This document shows, piece after piece, positions 55,471 to 64,000 of a stretch of DNA of 64,000 bases. This DNA comes from Taxillus chinensis (taxonomy: Eukaryota; Streptophyta; Magnoliopsida; Santalales; Loranthaceae). Position 1 is the first letter of the stretch. Every line of letters starts with the position of its first letter. The stretch covers positions 52,243,531 through 52,307,530 of the forward strand of contig CM042084.1 of assembly GCA_023512835.1 (NCBI GenBank), given 5' to 3'. The notes below the pieces were generated by a model. It had not been told where the DNA came from. It ran no database searches and saw only the letters and a program-made list of their open reading frames with translations. The position numbers were made by a program, and so were the translations under genes.

Positions 55471-57660
55471 CGTTCTACTCGTCGGGTGTCTTGTGTTTCG
55501 TTGCATGTGTTGAGAATGTGCGAGAAAATGTAGCATTGTCTTGTTGTATGTGTTGCATAAGTGGTAAAGGTATATAGCGGAGTTGCTACGTATGGGTGTT
55601 GCGACACATATGCGTAGAGAAGGATGAGGCATGACGTATTGGTATAGTAACTGTGGTGTGAGGATGAGGAAGAGTGTTAGAGGTGATGTTGTTTATGTTA
55701 TTCCTTGTCTGGTGTTACTAAAATGTTGGTAAGTTGGGAAAGAAAAAGAGTTGTTTGATTTCCCGAGTTGAGTCAGTTGTGACAGTTTTGCTAGGACGGG
55801 GTATTAGTGCTACTCCTTGGGGAGAGTTTTATGTCGGGCGGATATCAAAAGGTGTATGCATTAGAGCGGTGGTGGTAGGCGAATGACCTACATATGTCCT
55901 CCTTGAAAACTTTTCATGTACAGTATCACGCGATAAGGGAGATGGTTCACGATATCAAGGTGTTGGTGTGTTTGGGTGCTACATGAAAGTCCCGAATCAG
56001 GCGTTTGCATGTCTTGTTTCTGTGCCTACCTGGAGGAATGGCAGTGATCACATTTAGCTAAGGCTAGAGCCTGAGTATTTCTTGGTCAGTTTGAGTGTTT
56101 TATTGGTGTGTTGAGATAGAACGTGACGGTTGGTATAGCGGGGTTAGTGGGCCATGAGGTGGAGTAAGTCCTGGAGGCTAAGGATTCCCTTGTGACCTGT
56201 GAGTGGTGACATCGCGGATTCCGTTATTGTCATGTTGCAGGTAGGAGAGTTTTTCAGGGTGGAGAGAACTACGTTGTTGGCAACTACCCAGCGTCAAAGG
56301 ATTCTTATCGCATGGAATGTCTGTCGACTGAGTAAGGCGTTATCACTTGGGTTGTAACATAAGCCTCAGTTAGTGAAGGCTGTGTGGGACCTTGGTGGAT
56401 CCCTATTTGACCGTAGTCGGAGAGGTGTTATTTGTGTGACGTTACGGTTCATGGGATTCTTTAGTAGATTCTCAACATTGGTGATCGGTGTTAGCCCAAT
56501 AGTAGTTTTTTTTTGGTCTTGCCGTGATTGAGTATGGTACTACGTTTGTTGTTTTGAGTTACTCCTTGGACACCGTTGGGCGTCTTGTTGACTATGACCG
56601 AATTGGTGAAGGGCAAACTTCATCCTGATGTAGTTGTGTCCTGGATTGTAAGTCATCTTGAGTTCCCTTTGGCATTGGTTGGGTTCTCTTGTTGCGTGTA
56701 TCGCTATAGAGTGAGGTGGTTTTAGCAGCGATGATGATGGTGCGCTGGGGTGATCTCCATGTGTGGGAATGCGATTGTGGTTTGCATAATGCTTTTCTCT
56801 TGTTTGTTTGTGTTTCCTTGTGACCTCTTTGTGTTTGCTGTCGGGGTAAGGTCTACATATGGAGTGTGGCTGCGTTGTAAATTGGTTGTGTCCGTTGACA
56901 TCAAATCTCGGTGGTGTCATTGTTGGGTATTCTACATTGTGGCGTGTTGGTCTTATTGTGACACGAGTAGGCGTCTAACGCCGAGTACCCTGCTATGTCG
57001 ATGCAGTGACTTCTCGTTCAATCATATGAATTCTAGCGAATGGATGCTTCACACATAGGCTTATGAATCTGTGGGAGGTTTCTCAACCTCACTGTTGTCA
57101 GACTTGCTCACATGAGTTGTTGTCAGCACGCTAATTGGCCAAGCTCTAGTCTGGTTGTGCTCCTGGGTGTTATGTGTTGCTTTGATCTTCTCGTGATGTT
57201 TACTACTTGCTTTCTCTTTTCGGGGACGAAAAGTCCAAAGGTGGGAAGGTTGTGAGGACACTCCTGCGGATGAGTTTATAATGTTGGTGAATGGGCAGTG
57301 GAACGTTCAACGTGTAGTAGTGTTTTGTTTGTGAGTTGTTCCTTGTGGTGGTGTTTATGATGTGAGTTGCTCTGTGACCTATGTGATCTGTTAAACGTGT
57401 TAGTGATGGGCGTATATGTCTTATATTGTCGTGACATGTGAATACTTGTGACATGTGTTAGGTGAGGAGAACAAGGGTTGTTTATGAGATTAGAATATGT
57501 GTTTCCCTATCATGCTTTGTGTTGTATTGGGTCTGTGGGTACGTGCCTTCATGTGTGTTATTGTGTGATATCTTGATCGCAGGTATGTGAATGGTTGTAG
57601 GCGATGTGCATCAGCATGTGCATTATGGAAAGTGTATTGTCTTTTTTGAGGATGACACGT

Positions 57661-57740
57661 CCTATGGAGGAAATATGGGAACGCGAATCCATGTTGCGTG
57701 AGCAACACCCAAAGTTGTTCGAGGACGAACAATCTTAAGG
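57661..57740 (+). pseudogene. chromodomain C-terminal fragment and AGGA hairpin
   Basis: Reads EEIWERESMLREQHPKLFED, then the stop and a G-rich run; the hairpin TTGTTCG-AGGA-CGAACAA lies at 57715-57732, as in the intact element at 3095. Confidence 0.75.
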
Positions 57741-57952
57741 GGGGGGAGGGTGGCAGTAGTGATGTGTTTTTTTTGTGGTTCATGCTTTGGTGTATTTGTA
57801 TTTCTACTTGTAAACTGGTATTTTTATTGAGATGTGTTTTGAGATTGCAAAATGTGTTTGAGATGTCCTGTTATGTTGTGTGATCCATCCGGGCGTTGTG
57901 GCTGTTGTCTTGCAAATGGGCCGCATGTGTTTGTTTTCCTTGCATGTTGTTT

Positions 57953-57986
57953 CTTTTCGAGGACGAAAAGTCTTAAGGGGAGAGGA
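57953..57986 (+). other. AGGA-loop hairpin and polypurine tract
   Basis: CTTTTCG-AGGA-CGAAAAG (57953-57970), then TTAAGGGGAGAGGA directly before the 3' LTR. A further hairpin copy with loop GGGA is at 57216-57233. Confidence 0.8.
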
Positions 57987-59725
57987 TGTAATGACCCGTG
58001 TTTTGGGTAGAACAAGTGGAACGAAGATGAACAATACCCTGGGGCGAACGCTTGGGTCGAAAGGTGGAAGACCCGAAGATTTGGGTCGTAGGGTCGAAGA
58101 CCGAGGGTCGAAGTTCGAAGGTTTGAGGGTCGAAAGTTAGATCTTCGAGACAGATCTTCGAGGCCGCGTTTCCAGCTAATCTTCGAAGGAGTGTTTCTAC
58201 GAGTCTTCGTGGCTTGGTTGTTAGAGAGTGTAATGAGCTCAAGTGGGAGCGTGTAGAGGCTGCGTGTGACAATGACCATGTTCGGATTGTGGGTATTTTG
58301 TCCTGTGTGGAAGTGGAGTGGTTAGTTCATGTTTTATTTATCAAAACTACGTCGTTTTGATGGTGTGTTTTATTTATCAAAACTACGTCGTTTTGATGGT
58401 GTGTTTCATTTATCAAAACTACGTCGTTTTGATGGTGGGATTTCATTTATCAAAACTACGTCGTTTTGATAAGTGAGGTCTATATAAAGAGGAGCTCTCT
58501 TTATTTTAGGTTTAGGGTTTTTGTTGTCGGCCGCCGCAGTCGTCAGAGAGAGAGAGAGGGAGATTGAGAGAGAGAGCTCCAGTTCGTGGCGTCGTTGTCA
58601 TTCCTGTGGTTGGACGGCATTAAGCGTGGAGGCAAGAGCGTGGAGGATCTTTGAGGTAGGGGTTCTGTCTTTCCTGGTCTGTCTTCGGGGTTAGGCCCTG
58701 TGGATATTTTGTAAAGTTTCCATTGTTATTGCTATAATACTTATATGTAAATTCATATAGGTGTGATCTCCTATATGAATGTTGGCTTTCAATGGCATTT
58801 TGGTGTGATTCTGATGTTGGGTGGGCAGTGCATGTTAAATGTTTGATAAAATGCCTATGTGAATATGTTTGTATGAATATGCCCAGTATGTGTTTGATAA
58901 TATGCCAGTATGGCTAGAATTGTGAGTTGGTAAAGGTGTGCATGCCAAGTGTTTGTTTTTATGCTTGAGTGGTTGGGTTTGTACATTTGTGAATGTGTGC
59001 CTACTAAGTGTTTGGTTTTATGCCTGAGTGGTTATGTATACTGTGTTTTGTGAAACCCGGTGGCTGTGGAAGCCCGAGACTATTGTGAAACCCGGTGGCT
59101 ATGGAAGCCCGGGACTGTTTTGTGAAACCCGGTGGCTGTGGAAGCCCGGGACTGCTCTTGGAAACCCGGTGGCTGTGGAAGCCCGGGACTGTTCATGTCT
59201 AGCTTTGTGTGGCTGTGGAAATAATTGTATTTGCTGATATAGCTTGCCATTATATTTGTTGAAATAATTGTATCACGACACTGCACTTGTACACATGGCA
59301 TGTAGATGCTAGGAGCATGGGATGGGTTGGGGAGACATGATCCCTACTGAGCTGTGGTTGCTCACCCCTCCTACTGTGTTTGGTTTTTCTATAGGGACCT
59401 ACAGGCGTTAGGCGGGAACACCCAAGTTGGAGGCAGTTTTGTTTTGTGGCTTTGTTTATTATTATTTGAGTTTCGCTGTTTTTGTGTGAGCTTTGTAACC
59501 CCAGTGGGAGGATATTGTAATGAGGAGTTTTATGTAATAAAAGCATGTTTGGGCACTCTTGTATGTTTGGACTTAATAAAAATATGGTTTTTGCCTCTCT
59601 AAATATAAAATGTGAAGTGTATGGTATCCTGTGTGAGCATGTTGTATTCTATCCCCTTTATCCAAACTCGGGTAAAGGGAAGGTCACGTTCCGGTCTCCT
59701 CGGGTTGGAAATCCGGGGCGTGACA
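57987..59725 (+). repeat. 3' LTR, chromovirus family C
   Basis: 1739 bases, otherwise like 51626-53326, with four minisatellite units (59046-59190) against three in the 5' LTR, which accounts for most of the length difference. Confidence 0.95.
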
Positions 59726-59730
59726 AGCTC

Positions 59731-61269
59731 CTTCCCACTTCTAAGCATAATGGCTTTGCATTACTCTCTGGGATTGACTTCAGTGTTACTAGGAAATGAA
59801 TTTGAAGAAGATGGCTTAACCGCGTTTGCTAGCTGGCCTATCTACTGCTTGATGTTCTTCACTGCAACTCCTAGGTCCTGAACAGACGTGGTAAGGGACT
59901 CGATCCTTGTCTCTCCCCTACTCATTCTGTCAGTTGCCTGCTTAGCAAACTGATAGAAGAAATTCCGCATCTCTTCATCTTTAGCTTTCTCTTTGTCCTC
60001 CTCCTTCTGTTGAGGCACCTTCTGAAAACCGGGAGGAAGTTGTGGCTAAGTAGTCTCTCCGTATTGTTCCATTCCAGAAGCAGGGGCCTTGTTCTGCTGT
60101 TGCCATACATAAGGCTGTTGTTGAAATTGTGAAAGTCCTCCTTGATTATAGAATTTGCTGGGCTACGGCGGATTCTGGAATTGGTTTGGATTCTGATACG
60201 GTCGCTGGAATCCTCCACCTCGATTCCCAACGTATTGGGCTTCTTCATATGGCTGGGCTAGGGCAGCATCTCCAAGAACAACCTGCTGATCAGTCATTCC
60301 CTCCATTCTCACAGCCATGACTGACATTTGCTCAGTCAACTTCTCCATTTTCTTAGTAAGCTTATCCAACTGATTTGAGTTGGACACTGCTGCAACTGGC
60401 TCAGGCTTTGTACGTCAATCAGTCGACCATTGGCAATTGGATAAGGCCATTCTATCTAGTAGTTCAACTGCAGCATTGGGTTCCATCATCATAAATGCTC
60501 CTCCAGCAGCATCATCAACCATGTTTTTAGTGGATGGTTGCAAGCCCATAACGAATGATTCTACTTGCAACCATTCAGGTCTTCCATGGTTAGGAGACCT
60601 CCTAACCAGATCCTTAAACCGTTCCCAAGCTTCATATAATGACTCATCGCCACGTTGGGTGAATTGGCTGATTTGACTTCTCAGATGCATCACCCTTGTT
60701 GGTGGAAAATATTTGGAGAGGAACTTCTCTGCCATCTGATCCCACGTCGTTATGCTCCTAGCTGGTAACGACTGGAACCAACCAAAAGCTCTGTCTTTCA
60801 GCGAAAATGGGAAGAGCCGGAGTTTAATGGCATCATCTGAGACTCCATTGATCTTGATGGTGTCACAAATTTGGAGGAACCTCACTAGATGATTGTGTGG
60901 ATCATCCAGTGCTGAGCCTCTGAATGCTTCTTAGCCAACCATCTGCAGCAACGCTGGTTTTAGCTCGAAGTTGTTAGCCTGAACTGGCACTCTCCTAATG
61001 CCAGAATACTCATCAGATAAAACAGGCTTGGCATAATCCATAAATGTTCGTGGCTGCTGGCCACCTTGTCCATTGTTGTTCAGCTGACCTGCGTTGTGTG
61101 CTTGGTCTTCTAGTGCTCGGTTTTCAGCCATGATATCTTCACACACGTTCTGCAAATTATTCAATTGCTGCTCAGCTACTGCTAATATCCTATTAGCTCT
61201 TCATTGTTCTGGTAAAGTTCTTTCAATTTCAAGATCTAACGGCAACAACTCACCATGCGTGCGACGCAT
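59731..61269 (-). pseudogene. Athila (minus) gag, broken
   Basis: ATG at 61269 (MRRTHGELL) and a mostly continuous minus-strand frame: LNNLQNVCEDIMAENRALED, NFELKPALLQMV then a stop, CDTIKINGVSDDAIKLRLFP, DRAFGWFQSLPARSITTWDQ and ESLYEAWERFKDLVRRSPNH. Then a coiled stretch (LDKLTKKMEKLTEQMSVMAV) and a Q/N/P-rich tail. Stops at about 61203, 60933, 60415 and 60160. The frame reaches 59731 and continues across the chromovirus insertion into 51620, so gag and pol were one reading frame. Confidence 0.9.
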
Positions 61270-61453
61270 GCAGTAAGGAATTTTATCGAACACTTGGCGT
61301 GCGCTACAAAAATTCAAAAACAAACAATACCAAGCAGCACCGCACCAAATGAAATTTAAACAAAAAAAAACAAAACAGAAAAGAAAAGCTTCCAGATCAT
61401 AAATTACTCAGCTTGCTAAATGTCACCTAAACCTTACAACAGATTAGTTGCCT

Positions 61454-61471
61454 TCCCCGGCAACAGCGCCA
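61454..61471 (-). other. primer-binding site (tRNA-Asp-like)
   Basis: Minus strand: TGGCGCTGTTGCCGGGGAA, six bases from the LTR end at 61478. Near-match to the Athila consensus TGGCGCCGTTGCCGGGGA. Confidence 0.9.
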
Positions 61472-61891
61472 AAAACTTGACCTAAAGAGATTTATATGTG
61501 GTATAGGTATGCAACAAGTGAACTGGCCAAGTAATAAGTGGAGTATTGAAACCATGATTATCGATTCCACAGGGAATGAACTATTGCTGTAAAATAGATG
61601 ATCACTAAACTAACAGATTTGGTCCATGTCTGGAGATATGATTTAAGTTGTGCAAATAGTTTGAATTCTGAATAGCTAAAGCAAAAGTCAGATTGTTGGC
61701 AAGCAATTGGTATAGAGATTTCAGTGATTAAGGATCTAGGGTCACAATGTTTGCCATCCAATGGATTGTAATAATCTGGATTATGGTACTTGTTCTTGAT
61801 TTGAGCTCTAATTCATGTTCATGTTGATTATCTCCTACCTATCTTATATTTGGTCCATGCTAAGATAGATTTAAGGCTTTTATCCCATTTG

Positions 61892-63772
61892 TGTAAGGAC
61901 CCGTACCTTGAGTTAGTCAGTTTTGCCTCCTGAGTAGAGTTTTTCTAGATTTTGACCCAGTAAATGGACTCCAATGAATTCACGTGCAAAAGGAAAGATG
62001 CTTAGAATGTTGTCCTCTATCTACCACAGAAGTTTCAGGCCAAATGGACATGTGTGTGAGGTGCACGTGATATGGGTCCAATTCACGTGCAAGTGTGGTT
62101 GTCTTCTAAATGATGCAAGGAGGCTAGGGGTGAAGTTTAAGAGCATTTGGAGTGCATATGGAGTTGCACGTGAATTGGGGAATTCACGTGCAAATTGGCG
62201 TGCAGGCATATTTTTGCATGGTTCCCTTGGTTTTGACATTCTAAGGAACTTTCTCCAAAGGACCATGTTGAAATTCTGAGTATTTTGGCCTATATGGGTG
62301 CGGAAAGGTGCTAACTTGTGTGATCAAAACTACGTCGTTTTGATCCTGGGTTTCACTTAATCAAAACTACGTCGTTTTGATAGTGGGAGGCCTATATAAG
62401 GATGAGGAGACTCCTTGTTCTAGGGTTAGGGGTTTTTCAGCCATTGCAGCCGTCGTGGAGAGAGAGAGAGCTAGGAGAGAGAGGGAAAGGGGAGAACTTC
62501 TTGTCACGGAGCATCTTGCGTGGGGAGGACAGCATCTAACGCGGGAGCAAGGGGGATCTTCTTTAAGGTAGGGGTTCTGTTTTCTTATACCTGATCCGGG
62601 GTTAGGCCCTGTGGTGAATTACCCGTTGGATATTGTCCTTGTTATCATACTATTTATATGTAAATTCATATAGGTGTGATCTCCTATATGAATGTTGGCC
62701 TTCAATGGCGTTGTTTGGATATATGTATATATGCCTTGCCAAGTGTTTGACATAATGCCTTGTGAGGCTGTGCATGTTATGTGTTTGAGGTAATGCCCTG
62801 TGAGGCTGTGCATGTTATGTGTTTGAAATTATGCCCGTGAAGCTGTGCATATTATGTGTGAGATTATATCCGTGTGGGTTGGGTTTATGAGCTGGTGAAT
62901 ACATGCATGCTAAGTGTTCGATGTTATTCCTGTGTGACTAAGCATACTAAGTGTTTGATGTTATGCCTGTATGGCCATGTGTGCTGCGTGTTTGCTTGTA
63001 CACCCGGTGGCTGTGGCCCGGGACTGATTTGTGGAACCCGGTGGGCTGTGGAAGCCCTGGGACTGTTTGTGGAACCCGGTGGCTGTGGAAGCCTGGGACT
63101 GATTTGTGGAACCCGGTGGCTGTGGAAGCCCGGGACTGTTTTGTGGAACCCGGTGGCTGTGGGAAGCCCGGGACTGTTTTGTGGAACCCGGTGGCTGTGG
63201 AGGCCGGGGCATTTTGTGGGACCCGGTGGCTGTGAAAGCCCGGGACTGTTCTTGAAACCCGGTGGCTGTGGAAGCCCGGAGTGTTTATGTACCAGCCCAT
63301 GTATGATTGTGTTTGTTGTTATGCTTTGTAACTATATCTGGTGGAATGATTGTATCACGACACAAAGACTTGTACACAAGGCATGTAGATATTAGGTGCA
63401 TGGGATGGGTTGGGGAGACATGATCCCCTACTGGTGTGGTTGCTCACCCCTCCTACCATGTTGTTTTCTTTACAGGAACCTACAGGCGTTAGGTGGGACC
63501 CCAAGGTGGAAGACCTTATTTATTTTATTGTTTATGTTAATTTATTATGGGAACTGATGTAACCCCAATGGGGATGGATTGAAAAGAAGACTTTGTAATA
63601 AAAGACTGGATTTGGTTTGTGGACTGCTTGATGGACTTTATTTTTCTTGAATGTGTTGTGAATGTTTAAAATGTTCAGTTCTTGGTTTGTATCCTAACCC
63701 CTTTGCCCTCCGTGTGGGTAAAAAGGGGAGTCACGTACCGGTTTCCTCGGGTTGGAAATCCGGGGCGTGACA
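61892..63772 (+). mobile_element. solo LTR, chromovirus family B, TSD ATTTG
   Basis: TGTAAGGACCCG...GGGGCGTGACA, 1881 bases, ATTTG at 61887-61891 and 63773-63777. TATATAAG at 62393-62400, hairpin near 62665, minisatellite at 63000-63290, AATAAA at 63598-63603. It interrupts the Athila 5' LTR. Confidence 0.95.
63000..63290 (+). repeat. GGAACCCGGTGGCTGTGGAA minisatellite
   Basis: About eight copies of a ~38-base unit with GAACCCGGTGGCTGTGG and AGCCCGGGACTG. The same unit is found in the family C LTRs at 52680-52800 and 59046-59190. Confidence 0.9.
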
Positions 63773-64000
63773 ATTTGGCCCATGTGAATAAAAGTGATCA
63801 AGGTAGATAAACAATCTAATAGTTATAGACTTGGTCCATCATACAACATTAAATCTAATTGACTAGTGTTCCACCCCAGACAAGGGCCAAGATTACCTAA
63901 TCAAGCACTTGCTTTCATACAAGTGAATTAAACAAGAACTGAATTTCATTTCATTGGACAAGCATAAACCATAAACCAAACTACTTACAACACATTGGGG

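Larger units (their letters stand above)
53327..57986 (+). other. degenerate interior of chromovirus-like element
   Basis: Primer site TGGTATCGAGC at 53330. At about 54000 a gag-like start reads MTRTTEEPATQAG then a stop. No recognisable RT, RNase H or integrase. Chromodomain-like pieces occur at 55380-55470 (LLHGRAIPLVCILWE) and 57661-57740 (EEIWERESMLREQ...LFEDEQS), about 2.2 kb apart. Polypurine tract TTAAGGGGAGAGGA at 57973-57986. Confidence 0.75.
51626..59725 (+). mobile_element. chromovirus-like element with degenerate interior, TSD AGCTC
   Basis: LTRs at 51626-53326 and 57987-59725 (family C), flanked by AGCTC at 51621-51625 and 59726-59730. It keeps a tRNA-Met-type primer site, polypurine tract and AGGA hairpins, but the 4.66-kb interior has no long gag or pol frame. 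It interrupts the minus-strand Athila gag. The LTRs differ at roughly 20-25 places in 1.7 kb by eye, mostly transitions, plus one minisatellite unit. Confidence 0.93.
39704..64000 (-). mobile_element. Athila-type element, minus strand, right end beyond window
   Basis: Left end (3' LTR) at 39704 inside the Tat/Ogre integrase; the right LTR starts at 61478 and runs past 64000. On the minus strand: 5' LTR, primer site, gag-pol, second ORF, 3' noncoding region, polypurine tract, 3' LTR. Nested inside it are a solo LTR (44734-46595), a chromovirus-like element (51626-59725) and a solo LTR (61892-63772). The pol is better preserved than that of the plus-strand Athila; the two are clearly diverged. 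ATACC at 39699-39703 would be the TSD; its partner is outside. Confidence 0.92.
61478..64000 (-). repeat. Athila (minus) 5' LTR, interrupted and running off the window
   Basis: TGACCTAAAG at 61478 matches the LTR copy at 39704. The match continues to 61891, is broken by a solo LTR, and resumes at 63778 to the end of the window (matching to about 40340). Confidence 0.92.

Noticed and set aside
53327..57986. A host gene or novel operon in the coding-poor interior
   Set aside because: No frame longer than about 130 codons, no conserved motifs, and chromovirus remnants at both ends of the interior.
62874..63395. 173-codon frame rich in GTRWLWKPG repeats
   Set aside because: Translation of the minisatellite in a solo LTR; the repeat reads open in several frames and on both strands.

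Overview
The window is plant nuclear heterochromatin made almost entirely of nested LTR retrotransposons of the Ty3/gypsy superfamily. I see no host gene, tRNA, rRNA or CRISPR array. The clades present are Tekay/Del-type chromoviruses, Athila-type elements with an aspartate-tRNA-like primer site, and a Tat/Ogre-type element with a second RNase H. All three are angiosperm lineages. I cannot name the species.

The layers can be ordered from target-site duplications (TSDs) read directly at both ends of most insertions. The oldest visible layer is a plus-strand Tat/Ogre gag-pol, cut into pieces at 7096-8269, 10287-11547 and 36984-39703. Four things interrupt or flank it. (a) A chromovirus at 1-7095, whose 3' LTR (from 3435) holds a solo LTR at 5115-6810. 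(b) A solo LTR at 8270-10281. (c) A Tat-type solo LTR at 11553-36983, split by a complete Athila element at 12999-35628, which itself contains a complete minus-strand chromovirus at 21309-30563. (d) A minus-strand Athila element from 39704 to beyond the right edge. It contains a solo LTR at 44734-46595, a coding-poor chromovirus-like element at 51626-59725, and a solo LTR at 61892-63772 inside its right-hand LTR.

Every gag-pol is broken by stops and frameshifts, but domain order is readable throughout: gag, protease, RT, RNase H, integrase, then a chromodomain in the chromoviruses or a second RNase H (before integrase) in Tat/Ogre. Stops are mostly TAG or TGA at former CAG, TGG or CGA codons, as expected from deamination in methylated DNA. 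Many differences between paired LTRs are small indels at CAG/CTG sites, which may be a sequence-quality effect.

The most interesting signals are these. (1) Both Athila elements carry, after pol, a second ORF with a coiled coil and a Ulp1/C48-like cysteine protease domain whose H-D-Q-C residues are kept in both. (2) In both, that ORF starts about 90-130 bp after a TATA box, behind repeated inverted CACGTGAA-type sites resembling those of the element's own LTR. This suggests an internal promoter. (3) Chromovirus LTRs contain a block of Athila-type LTR sequence, so U3 regions have been exchanged between clades. (4) Chromovirus LTRs share a covarying hairpin and a conserved donor/acceptor pair suggesting an intron inside the LTR, with family-specific minisatellites inside that interval. 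(5) Small hairpins with an AGGA loop precede the polypurine tract in both chromovirus and Athila elements.
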